Of a stretch of 64,000 bases of DNA, positions 56,543-64,000 are shown in pieces. The position numbers were made by a program, and so were the translations under genes. The first letter of the stretch is position 1. The number at the start of each line of letters is the position of its first letter. Below the pieces are notes generated by a model. That model ran no database searches. It was not told the DNA's origin and worked only from the letters and a program-made list of their open reading frames with translations. Source of the DNA: Bin80 sp026709335 (GTDB lineage Bacteria; Bacteroidota; Rhodothermia; Rhodothermales; Bin80); the NCBI GenBank assembly GCA_965200825.1, contig OZ241385.1, positions 1,612,001-1,676,000 of the forward strand. Direction: 5' to 3'.

Positions 56543-58048
56543 TTAGCTTATGAGAACTTCTCCACTCATCTTCTCAGGAATTTTCAGACCCATAAGTTGT
56601 AAAATTGTAGGAGCAATATCTCCTAACTTCCCTGGCTTTATGGGACCAGAAAAACCCTCTTTAATGATCAGATGAGGTACCAAGGCGGTCGAATGGGCAG
56701 TATTTGGGGATCCGTCTTTATTACGCATTAAGTCAGCATTCCCGTGATCCGCAATGATGCTGATTCCATATCCTGACGCTCTTGCAGCTTCAACCACAAC
56801 ACACACTGCTCCATCAACTGCTTCCACCGCCTTAATAGCAGCATCAAATACACCCGTATGTCCAACCATGTCCGGGTTAGCAAAGTTGAGACACACAAAA
56901 TCGAATTTCTCTTTCCTTAACGCTTCTGCGCAACGCCGGGCAACTTCAGGTGCACTCATTTCCGGCTGCAAATCGTAGGTCGGAACTTTGGGAGAATTAA
57001 TCAGCAAACGTTCTTCACCTTCAAACAGTTTTTCGCGCCCCCCACTGAAGAAATACGTCACATGTGGATACTTTTCCGTTTCTGCTACCCTGAGCTGACG
57101 TAATCCGGCACTTTCAATGACCTTCCCCAAGGTATCTTCAAGGTCCACTTTGTCAAACGCTACGGGCAGTCCAAACGTCCTGTCATATGGAGTAAGTGTG
57201 GCAAAATAGAGTTGCTTGAAAGAAACAACATCAAATTGAGCATCTGTGGGAGTCTGTGTGAATGCATTGACTAACTGCCGCCCACGGTCAGCTCTGAAAT
57301 TGAAAAATACCACCGCATCCCCGTCAGCAATTGGTATACGCTCAATAATATGAGGCTCAATAAATTCATCGGTGATTCCAGCTGAATAACTCGCTTCAAA
57401 AATATCAGAAGCACTTTCACATATTTGCCCCTCTCCGTGTATAAGCATTTGGTATGCTTTCCTAGTACGATCCCATCTCTGATCTCGATCCATTGCATGA
57501 TAACGACCAATCACAGTACACAGCTGCCCTATATGTCCTGCTTTCTGTTCAAATTCCTGAACATAATGAACACCGCCACGAGGATCCGAATCTCTTCCGT
57601 CTGTAAATGCATGCACACATACCTGTTCGCGAGTAAGACCTTCGCGATTCGCTAATTTGCAAAGGGCAATCAGATGGTTAATGTGACTGTGAACGCCTCC
57701 ATCTGATAACAATCCCATCAAATGAAGACGTGAATTGCGGGCATGGTGTGTCGCTCTCACAAGAATCTCATTTTTGAAGATTGAGCCATCTTCAATGGCA
57801 AGATCGATTCGAGTAATTTCCTGATTTACAATACGGCCAGCTCCCAAGTTCATGTGACCAACTTCGCTATTGCCCATCTGACCGGAAGGCAGCCCCACTG
57901 ATCTTCCGGACGCTTGGAGAGTTCCGTGGGGATACTTGGAAAACAGCTCGTCCAAAAATGGCTTGCGCGCATAATCAATCGCACTCACACTTGGATCAAC
58001 TGCAATCCCAAACCCATCCAGAATCATAAGTATATGTCTGTTTGGCAT
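56543..58048 (-). CDS. gpmI: 2,3-bisphosphoglycerate-independent phosphoglycerate mutase
   Basis: 501 residues. Interconverts 3- and 2-phosphoglycerate using two Mn ions. The nucleophile is Ser61 in GQMGNSEVGHMNLGAGRIV, with Asp11 in MILDGFG. Further metal ligands are in FTDGRDSDP, FFNFRADRGRQL, NFANPDMVGHTGV and ADHGNAD. It is 114 bases downstream of res and shares no evident operon with it. The nth gene lies 20 bases upstream on the same strand, so the two may be co-transcribed. Confidence 0.97.
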   Translation of the reverse strand: MPNRHILMILDGFGIAVDPSVSAIDYARKPFLDELFSKYPHGTLQASGRSVGLPSGQMGNSEVGHMNLGAGRIVNQEITRIDLAIEDGSIFKNEILVRATHHARNSRLHLMGLLSDGGVHSHINHLIALCKLANREGLTREQVCVHAFTDGRDSDPRGGVHYVQEFEQKAGHIGQLCTVIGRYHAMDRDQRWDRTRKAYQMLIHGEGQICESASDIFEASYSAGITDEFIEPHIIERIPIADGDAVVFFNFRADRGRQLVNAFTQTPTDAQFDVVSFKQLYFATLTPYDRTFGLPVAFDKVDLEDTLGKVIESAGLRQLRVAETEKYPHVTYFFSGGREKLFEGEERLLINSPKVPTYDLQPEMSAPEVARRCAEALRKEKFDFVCLNFANPDMVGHTGVFDAAIKAVEAVDGAVCVVVEAARASGYGISIIADHGNADLMRNKDGSPNTAHSTALVPHLIIKEGFSGPIKPGKLGDIAPTILQLMGLKIPEKMSGEVLIS

Positions 58049-58068
58049 TTTTTGATTTTATCAAATGA

Positions 58069-58929
58069 TTATTCAATCCTGAAGTCCTGAACCGTTTTGG
58101 TCGTTAGGCCGGTCTTGGATATGTATACATTCATTGAATCACATTTTGGGCAGGCTATTTGCGATATTCCTGCACGATCAGTCCGTGAAATGGGGTCATC
58201 AAAGTATAGCTGGCGGGTCGCACAATAATACTTTCCTTTGGCTGGATTCAACCCATCAATTGGATCTGGTAGACGTTGAAGTGCTTCATAGTATTTACAC
58301 ACATTCCGAAGCACACAGGCATCACAATCGGGATTGCGAGCCGTACAGGTGTAGCGCCCATGGAGAATCAGGAGATGATGTGCCCGCCCCCACTCTGCCT
58401 GCGGAATCACCCGCTTCAATCCCATCTCAACCTTCAAAGGAGTATTTGCCTGCTGTACAAGTCCAATTCGATTGGCTACTCGATATACATGCGTGTCCAC
58501 CGGCAATGCATTTTGATCCCCAAATGCAACAGATGAAACTACCTGTGCTGTTTTCCTTCCAACCCCCGGCAATTTCATTAACGAAATCTGATCCTCAGGT
58601 AGCTTACCGTGATAATCAGACATGACTTTAGCTGCCATACCTACCAGGTGCTTCGCTTTATTGTTCGGGTAGGAAATTGATGCAACGACTTTTGCAACAT
58701 CCTCAGGAGCAGCGGTCGATAGAGATTTGAACGTAGACCAAACTTTGAACAGCTCTGGCGTGACTAGGTTAACCCGTGCGTCTGTACACTGCGCAGAGAG
58801 AATGACAGCAACAATGAGCTCATACTCATCTGAGAAATGGAGCTCGGTTTCCGGACGTGAAATTACTCTAGAAAGTGCGTCAAGTACAATGCGAGCACGC
58901 TTTTTTCTGCCTAAATTCATAGACTTCAT
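58069..58929 (-). CDS. nth: Endonuclease III with C-terminal extension
   Basis: 286 residues, about 70 more than usual. DNA glycosylase/AP lyase that removes oxidised pyrimidines. The helix-hairpin-helix LPGVGRKTAQVVSSVAF near 117-133 holds the catalytic Lys; VDTHVYRVANRIGL holds the Asp. The 4Fe-4S loop C-x6-C-x2-C-x5-C is at about 193-209. Beyond it, a 75-residue tail contains an extra CPKC pair and ends QDFRIE; I know no such tail in the standard enzyme. Its start codon is six bases from the divergent DUF4105 gene, so each promoter must lie inside the other gene. Confidence 0.92.
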   Translation of the reverse strand: MKSMNLGRKKRARIVLDALSRVISRPETELHFSDEYELIVAVILSAQCTDARVNLVTPELFKVWSTFKSLSTAAPEDVAKVVASISYPNNKAKHLVGMAAKVMSDYHGKLPEDQISLMKLPGVGRKTAQVVSSVAFGDQNALPVDTHVYRVANRIGLVQQANTPLKVEMGLKRVIPQAEWGRAHHLLILHGRYTCTARNPDCDACVLRNVCKYYEALQRLPDPIDGLNPAKGKYYCATRQLYFDDPISRTDRAGISQIACPKCDSMNVYISKTGLTTKTVQDFRIE

Positions 58930-58935
58930 GGGGGA

Positions 58936-60123
58936 ATGTGGTTAACTCATATCAGAGGGATCCTGTTCATCCTCTCATTTTTGGTGATCACTACTACTCC
59001 ACTCACTACACGCGCTCAGATATCCGATTCGGCACGTGTATCAATCCTGACGATCTATCCTGGAGAAGCCATTTATGCACTATGGGGACACAGTGCACTT
59101 CGTATTTGGGACCCGGTTACCGGATTTGATACCTCCTACAATTATGGAACATTTGATTTTAGGAGCCCTCTGTCGTTTATGGCCCGATTTGCCTATGGAA
59201 AGCTTGACTACCAGCTCTCACTAAGCCATTCTCACGCTTTGCTTAGGCATTCCTGGCTTTCGGAGGATCGAGGTGTGGTTGAGCAGGAACTGAATATGAC
59301 CCGTGAAGAGACGCAAGCCTTGTATAGATACCTATCTGTAAACGCACACCCGGAAAATCGTGTCTACCGATATGATTTTCTCTATGACAATTGTGCGACA
59401 CGAATTCTTGACGCACTGGAATATGCTCTACAAACTCCGTTAGCAGATTCCAATTCTACGGATATTTCGTTTCGGGATCTGATCCGACCATACGTACGAA
59501 ATCATGCAGAATTAGATTTAGCGGTTAATCTTGCGATGGGATTCCCTGTTGACCGAAATGCAACCCAAAGACAGTTGAGTTTTCTGCCGATTGAGTTGCA
59601 AATTTTGCTACAAAATGCCCTTACCAGAGAGGGGAATCCTTTTATTGCACGGACTGACACGTTGTTTGGCCACCCAGTATCGCCTCAGCCCCGCCGTACC
59701 ATGTCTCTGCCAACTGGTATGGGCTGGATTATTTGTCTGATAGCATTCATTCTCTTTTTGCGTGATTTTCGCAAACCGCACAGGCGTATTTTTGATACTG
59801 TCTTATTAGGGCTCGTGTCATTATTGGGGCTCTTGATCATCTTCTTCTGGTTTATCTCTCTTCACGAAATCACACGCCCCAATCTGCACATCATGTGGGC
59901 TTGGCCCCTGCATATCATCCCCCTTTATTTTTCGCAGAAATCTTGGACAAATATCTACTGGTGGGTTTCGGTCACCAGCGCAATAATTTTTGTGCTGGGG
60001 GCGGCTTGGTGGGGACAATCTGTTCCTATAGCAACAATTCCTCTGGCACTCGCAGTGTCACTGCGATGTCTCATCCTTGCAAAAGTACCGCGTACGGGAT
60101 TTGAACCCGTGTTACCGGCGTGA
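58936..60123 (+). CDS. DUF4105-domain membrane protein
   Basis: 395 residues with an N-terminal signal (ILFILSFLVITTTPLTTRAQ). The DUF4105 domain spans about 35-220: LTIYPGEAIYALWGHSALRI and YDFLYDNCATRILDALE, a His/Cys arrangement that recalls papain-like folds. Four membrane helices follow (about 255-385). The last 12 residues (VPRTGFEPVLPA) are encoded by the antisense of tRNA-Glu, whose gene overlaps the stop by about 38 bases. The divergent nth gene begins six bases upstream of the ATG. Confidence 0.85.
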   Translation: MWLTHIRGILFILSFLVITTTPLTTRAQISDSARVSILTIYPGEAIYALWGHSALRIWDPVTGFDTSYNYGTFDFRSPLSFMARFAYGKLDYQLSLSHSHALLRHSWLSEDRGVVEQELNMTREETQALYRYLSVNAHPENRVYRYDFLYDNCATRILDALEYALQTPLADSNSTDISFRDLIRPYVRNHAELDLAVNLAMGFPVDRNATQRQLSFLPIELQILLQNALTREGNPFIARTDTLFGHPVSPQPRRTMSLPTGMGWIICLIAFILFLRDFRKPHRRIFDTVLLGLVSLLGLLIIFFWFISLHEITRPNLHIMWAWPLHIIPLYFSQKSWTNIYWWVSVTSAIIFVLGAAWWGQSVPIATIPLALAVSLRCLILAKVPRTGFEPVLPA

Positions 60124-60158
60124 AAGGCCGGCGTCCTAGACCCCTAGACGAACGCGGC
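60086..60158 (-). tRNA. tRNA-Glu (anticodon TTC)
   Basis: The minus strand folds as a standard cloverleaf: acceptor GCCGCGT/ACGCGGT (G-U at the tip), anticodon stem GCCGG/CCGGT-like around CTTTCAC with anticodon TTC, and the T loop GGGTTCAAATCCC. The discriminator is A. The 3' half overlaps the end of the DUF4105 gene on the opposite strand. Confidence 0.95.
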
Positions 60159-60173
60159 AATTATCTCTATATG

Positions 60174-60248
60174 GGTGACCGAGGGGACTTGAACCCCCGA
60201 CCTCCAGGGCCACAACCTGGCGCTCTAACCACCTGAGCTACGGTCACC
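60174..60248 (-). tRNA. tRNA-His (anticodon GTG)
   Basis: Minus strand: acceptor GTGACCG/CGGTCAC with an extra 5' G opposite C73, as required for tRNA-His; anticodon loop TTGTGGC gives GTG; T loop GGGTTCAAGTCCC. Sits 15 bases upstream of tRNA-Glu on the same strand, so the two are likely one transcript. Confidence 0.95.
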
Positions 60249-60326
60249 ATTTTTACAAAATCTCAAAGTTACACATATACACAGAAATACGCCACAATGA
60301 CAGTATTCAATAACAGAATTTCAGGC

Positions 60327-62672
60327 TCAATGAATGATCGCAACCTTTCCATATGCTATCTCTTCACCGTTTTTACCCCTTGCAACAATCAGATACATCC
60401 CAGAGGGAACCAGTCGACCATCCTGATCACGCCCATCCCAAAGACCGCGTCCACCGCGAGCCTGCATACGACGAATTAGCTCTCCATGGACTGCAGTAAC
60501 AGATATTTCTGTCTCTGCAACTAATCCTTCAATGTAAATCTGAGGATCCTGATTTGAGGTAATTTCTACCGGGTTGGGGTATACAAATAAGTCCCTTGTT
60601 CGTTCTGCTGGCTGAATCGCATCACTTAACAAGCTAATCAATCCTTTATCAGTTCCCAGAAAAACACGCCCACTTGTCTCTTCTACCGTGATGGTGGTCA
60701 CTTCATCGGAGAAAAGCGGGGAATTGTCTGCTTTATAATGTGCTACTATCGAATAACCGTCATTCTCCGAAAGAAGATATACCCCGTCGGAAGTTGCCAT
60801 CCATAATCGATTGGACGGATCAACAGCAATATCATTGACGCCTAACCCCCGCAACACATAGGTCCCCAATTCCCGGTCTCGCCAGACAGGCCAGACCGCT
60901 TCTGTCGCTGGATCATTGGCGGCAAATAAACTGGCTCGAAAATATGCAGGGCCGCCACTTGTACCAACCCATATCCGCCCAGATAAATCTTCAGTAATTG
61001 AATTTATATCTGAACCCGGCAATCCTGTACCGTTGGATCCTGGCATTGAATAATAGGTGCATAAATCATCTGATGAATCTTCGGGAGTCTCGTTGGTGTC
61101 CAGGATGAGTAGCCCCCTTGTAATATTGAGATTTCCAGACTCCAATAAAATAATCCACTTAATGCCATTTGAGTCTACAAAAATATTCCCCAGTGCATTG
61201 GTCTGAGATGCCCCTGCACATTGGGGCGGCAACAGGCGGTTCCAGTTTCCATCCGGTGTACGAACATGTAGTGGATATGGAGAAATCGTATTGGTGACCC
61301 AAAGTGTCCCATCTTCCTCGCTTCCGATTCCACCAACTATGATGTAGTTCTGGGTTCCCGCAGCTGGAAGCAAGGTCGAATTCGACTGATTATATATCGT
61401 CACCGCATCTTCTGATGAAACATGGGCAAGACCTGCACCACGCGATCCTGCCCATGCACTTCCCTGTCCATCCACATGTACTCGCCAAAAGCTTCCTCTG
61501 TCAGATAATAACTCTATAAAACGTCCAGTAAAGTTGGTCCAATTACCTTCCGGATCCATTCGGTAGAAGCCTGACCTAGGAACTCCAAGCTGAGCTGCTG
61601 CCCAAAGGCTTCCATCGGAACCTGTTGACAAATCTCCAAAGAGAGTATGGAAGGGTCCCTCAGGATATAGCTCATTGCTGACGAGGCTCAATGAGCCAGC
61701 CCCGGATGATTTCATATAATGGTTCAGTCCACTCTGTGCATCTCCAAGCCACACATCATCAGAGCCACTTATAGCTAGTGAACGTAAATCTTCATAGCCG
61801 CTGACCAGAATTGATTCATCGCCCTGCTCATTGTAAGCACGTAATCGAAATTGTGTTACCGCCAAAACCCGATCCTCTAGAACACCCAAATCGAGAACTG
61901 CGCGAGTGCTGGATCCTACCCGCTCAAAGGCCCCATCTGGCCTCTGGCGGCCAAGCCCGAATGGAGTGCCAATATACAGGCGACCATGATGATACACGAT
62001 ACCTGTCACTTTGGAACTCGGAAAAATATTTTCCTCGGAAGTCCAACTGGTTGGATCCTGTAGACTTTTCTCTGAAAGAGGTGCATATGAAACGCCTGCA
62101 TCTGTACCGACCCACAAACCGGGTCGGCCATCCGGTAGCGCATTGACGATCACATCGTTGACCGCCGTTGCAGGCGTGATCGATCCAAACCTGCTATATG
62201 TATCTCGAACTTCATTGCGCAGTGGATCGAAGACGACTAATCCGAAACCAGTTGCAATCAAAAGGCTGTCTCCAGAGATTTCCATCGTATTGATTACTTT
62301 GGAAGGATAGCGCTCACTACGATATATATCAAAGTAACTGGTTACTTCCCCGGAAGTAATATCTAACCGGTCAAAGACACCATCTGCATACCCAATCCAC
62401 ACTAGTTGTCTCTCATCATCCCAGGCAATCGCTTGTACATTTACATTATGCAACCCCTCTGCCGCGGTATATTGAATAATTTGGCCAGTATTCGGGATAT
62501 ATCCGAAGATTCCACCGGTTGAGGCAACCCAGACCATTCCCTGTCCCGCAGACAGATCTGTTACCTCACGGGCACTCGTGTGAGCCGTCCAAGAGCGAGC
62601 AGATTGGGCATTCGCCTCGAAGGCAATCAAAAACAGAAGAATGCCTGCCCAAATCCAATGAACCGGTTTCAT
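60327..62672 (-). CDS. PorZ-like double propeller protein with T9SS type A sorting domain
   Basis: 781 residues with a signal peptide ending ANAQ. Residues about 25-690 form two beta-propellers of two-component-regulator type blades (GMVWVASTGGIFGYIP, QLVWIGYADGVFDRLD, GRIWVGTSGGPAYF, VFLGTDKGLISLL). The C-terminal 85 residues are a T9SS sorting domain: LFVYPNPVEITSN, ISVTAVHGELIRRM, GLWDGRDQDGRLVPSGMYLI. This matches PorZ, the surface factor that helps anchor T9SS cargo to lipopolysaccharide. Its ATG overlaps the ribH stop by four bases. With the PorW/SprE-like gene it is the second T9SS protein in the window. Confidence 0.85.
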   Translation of the reverse strand: MKPVHWIWAGILLFLIAFEANAQSARSWTAHTSAREVTDLSAGQGMVWVASTGGIFGYIPNTGQIIQYTAAEGLHNVNVQAIAWDDERQLVWIGYADGVFDRLDITSGEVTSYFDIYRSERYPSKVINTMEISGDSLLIATGFGLVVFDPLRNEVRDTYSRFGSITPATAVNDVIVNALPDGRPGLWVGTDAGVSYAPLSEKSLQDPTSWTSEENIFPSSKVTGIVYHHGRLYIGTPFGLGRQRPDGAFERVGSSTRAVLDLGVLEDRVLAVTQFRLRAYNEQGDESILVSGYEDLRSLAISGSDDVWLGDAQSGLNHYMKSSGAGSLSLVSNELYPEGPFHTLFGDLSTGSDGSLWAAAQLGVPRSGFYRMDPEGNWTNFTGRFIELLSDRGSFWRVHVDGQGSAWAGSRGAGLAHVSSEDAVTIYNQSNSTLLPAAGTQNYIIVGGIGSEEDGTLWVTNTISPYPLHVRTPDGNWNRLLPPQCAGASQTNALGNIFVDSNGIKWIILLESGNLNITRGLLILDTNETPEDSSDDLCTYYSMPGSNGTGLPGSDINSITEDLSGRIWVGTSGGPAYFRASLFAANDPATEAVWPVWRDRELGTYVLRGLGVNDIAVDPSNRLWMATSDGVYLLSENDGYSIVAHYKADNSPLFSDEVTTITVEETSGRVFLGTDKGLISLLSDAIQPAERTRDLFVYPNPVEITSNQDPQIYIEGLVAETEISVTAVHGELIRRMQARGGRGLWDGRDQDGRLVPSGMYLIVARGKNGEEIAYGKVAIIH

Positions 62673-63163
62673 TCAGATGAGGTTTGTGGAAGTTTTCGGA
62701 GCAGGTTCACCATTTCAAGGGCGGCAAGCCCCGCTTCCCTACCCTTGTGTTTCGGACCAGGCTCAGAGCGTGCTTTTGCCTGCGCGAGGTTTTCAGGTGT
62801 AATCACTCCGAGAGCGACAGGAATTCCCGTTTTTAGTGTCACTTTCTGCAAACCGGTAATGCATGCATCACTGATTGCTTCAAAATGGTACGTTTCACCG
62901 CGCACCACAGCTCCGAGGGCAATCACTGCATCATAACGATTAGTGTTGATCATCTGCTCAGTTACAAGTGGCAATTCAAATGCTCCCGGACACCATGCAA
63001 CCTCAATGTATTTAACATTATGTTCAGAGAGTGCCTCAATGCAACCGTTCAGTAAATTTTTGGTGATAGATCTATTGAATCTGCTTACAACAATCCCGAA
63101 TCTTGCACCTTCGGATTGATTCAGTTCTCCCTTGAATTCCGTTATAATTTCTGGTTCACTCAT
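62669..63163 (-). CDS. ribH: 6,7-dimethyl-8-ribityllumazine synthase
   Basis: 164 residues. Penultimate step of riboflavin synthesis, forming an icosahedral or pentameric shell. Motifs: RFGIVVSRFNRSITKNLLNG, WCPGAFELPLV, VIALGAVVRGETYHFEAISD (with catalytic His) and IPVALGVIT. The tail GRKHKGREAGLAALEM-like run is also standard. Co-translated with porZ through an ATGA overlap, an unexpected pairing of a vitamin gene with a secretion gene. Confidence 0.97.
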   Translation of the reverse strand: MSEPEIITEFKGELNQSEGARFGIVVSRFNRSITKNLLNGCIEALSEHNVKYIEVAWCPGAFELPLVTEQMINTNRYDAVIALGAVVRGETYHFEAISDACITGLQKVTLKTGIPVALGVITPENLAQAKARSEPGPKHKGREAGLAALEMVNLLRKLPQTSSE

Positions 63164-63851
63164 ACTTTATTCGACAGCCGGATGATTTATGTCTCATACC
63201 ATACAAAACTGCTTTTTTAACACAGTTGTTCTACCATAATTGTGCTGCGATTACACGGTCTATTGCTCTTGGTTTATTCAGTGAAGACTTAATCTTGTTG
63301 ATGATCGCCTAGACTACAGTCACGCAACAACAATGGCGTTTCATCGGATTTTTTAACAGATCTCCTGAGCTTGTGAATTTATGTCTGACTTCGGTAATTA
63401 GTACTTGCCCCAAAAAGATAGATTTGTTGAACCTTAAAGAATAAACTCGTTTATCGACCTTCTATCATGGATTTTCCGTGTTAATCTTACTGTACTTGGT
63501 AATTTTTGACTGCGAAGATTTTTCGTAATCAACCATGTTAATCTCCAATTCTGCAAAAAAATCTTAATTTAAACCAACGTAGTGTACGATTCTGCCCAAT
63601 CAGTCAGGGTATCAAAAAATCTTCACCCTAATTTTTTCACGAAAACTCGTCACATGGTTACAGAAAATACCCAGATAGAGGACTTTCGGAGCACTTTGTG
63701 TCAAAAATAGGGATAGTCAAGTACTGGTAACAGTTCACCGACGCTTTGATTCCTTGAAATTAATCGCACTCATACGCATTATCCATACCTTGGATTTTAT
63801 ACTCGCAAGAAAACGATAGAGCCTCTGACTTCAGTATGAATGATTTTGGAT
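63164..63851. other. 690-bp gap, nothing recognised
   Basis: AT-rich sequence between ribH and the partial gene at the right edge. It should hold the ribH promoter. A 23-codon frame with a GGAG site (minus strand, about 63465-63536) is present but too short to support. Confidence 0.45.
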
Positions 63852-64000
63852 TTATTGCTCTTGTAAATAGGCATTACGGTAGCTCCACCATCTCTCTAAA
63901 TAATCGTTTGCTTCTTTCTTTGAGGCGCGTTTATTCTTCCTTCCTGACATTTTATTATATATTGAATCCGCTTTGATACTCCCTTCTGAAATTTCTTCAT
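63852..64000 (-). CDS. 3' end of a gene running off the right edge, unknown
   Basis: The last 48 codons of a frame open to the window edge: EEISEGSIKADSIYNKMSG, then RKNKRASKKEANDYLERWW and SYRNAYLQEQ, stop. The basic, then aromatic, tail looks protein-like and the frame stays open with 46% GC composition like its neighbours. No family recognised; the remainder is outside the window. Confidence 0.45.
   Translation of the reverse strand, partial: EEISEGSIKADSIYNKMSGRKNKRASKKEANDYLERWWSYRNAYLQEQ

Overview
The window looks like chromosome from a Bacteroidota-type bacterium, most likely a Rhodothermota/Balneolota relative. The evidence is two type IX secretion (T9SS) proteins (a PorW/SprE-like lipoprotein and a PorZ-like propeller with a sorting-domain tail), a GLPGLI protein beside an outer-membrane barrel, a DUF2795 protein, bS21, and a single-chain E2-E1 2-oxoglutarate decarboxylase. 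The lineage is inferred from gene content only. No rRNA or CRISPR array was seen. Two tRNAs (Glu, His) are present.

Layout. 0.3-10.3 kb: ftsH, PorW/SprE, pyruvate kinase, a PHP phosphodiesterase, a small lipoprotein and a PhoX/DUF839 protein. 10.5-14.0 kb: two paralogous AAA ATPases in direct orientation flanking a 1 kb scar. The scar holds decayed coding pieces, including what looks like the first codons of a DISARM drmD helicase and the last codons of a drmC phospholipase-D protein. 14-22 kb: CPBP protease, S9 peptidase, DinB, TPR protein, BioY, PgsA, FtsY. 22-27 kb: IS1634/IS4-type transposase debris, a Cys-rich secreted protein, a GLPGLI protein and an outer-membrane barrel. 27-40 kb: fmt, MoxR, M23 peptidase, DUF2795, BamA/TamA, RlmD, epimerase, Kgd and bS21. 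40-43 kb: a FadL-like porin and a lipoprotein with ten 42-bp repeats.

43.4-48 kb is a remodelled heat-shock locus. hrcA is intact, but only a multiply frameshifted scrap of dnaJ remains 3 kb downstream. No grpE was recognised between them. Instead there is a two- or three-gene cassette (anchored thioredoxin-like protein, Cys-rich reading frame, 6-bladed propeller) bounded by ~240-bp direct repeats. 48.5-56.4 kb: sppA, whose stop codon was hit by an ISL3 element with a perfect 8-bp target duplication, then a type III restriction-modification pair in res-mod order. 56.5-63.2 kb: gpmI, nth, a DUF4105 protein whose 3' end runs antisense into tRNA-Glu, the tRNAs, PorZ and ribH. The window ends in non-coding sequence and the 3' end of a gene that runs off the edge.

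Most of the window is housekeeping and cell-envelope genes. The accessory interest lies in the decayed defence scar (11.8-12.8 kb), the repeat-flanked cassette (43.7-46.7 kb), and the IS/type III RM block (50.3-56.4 kb). All identifications are from reading motifs by eye; no database search was possible.
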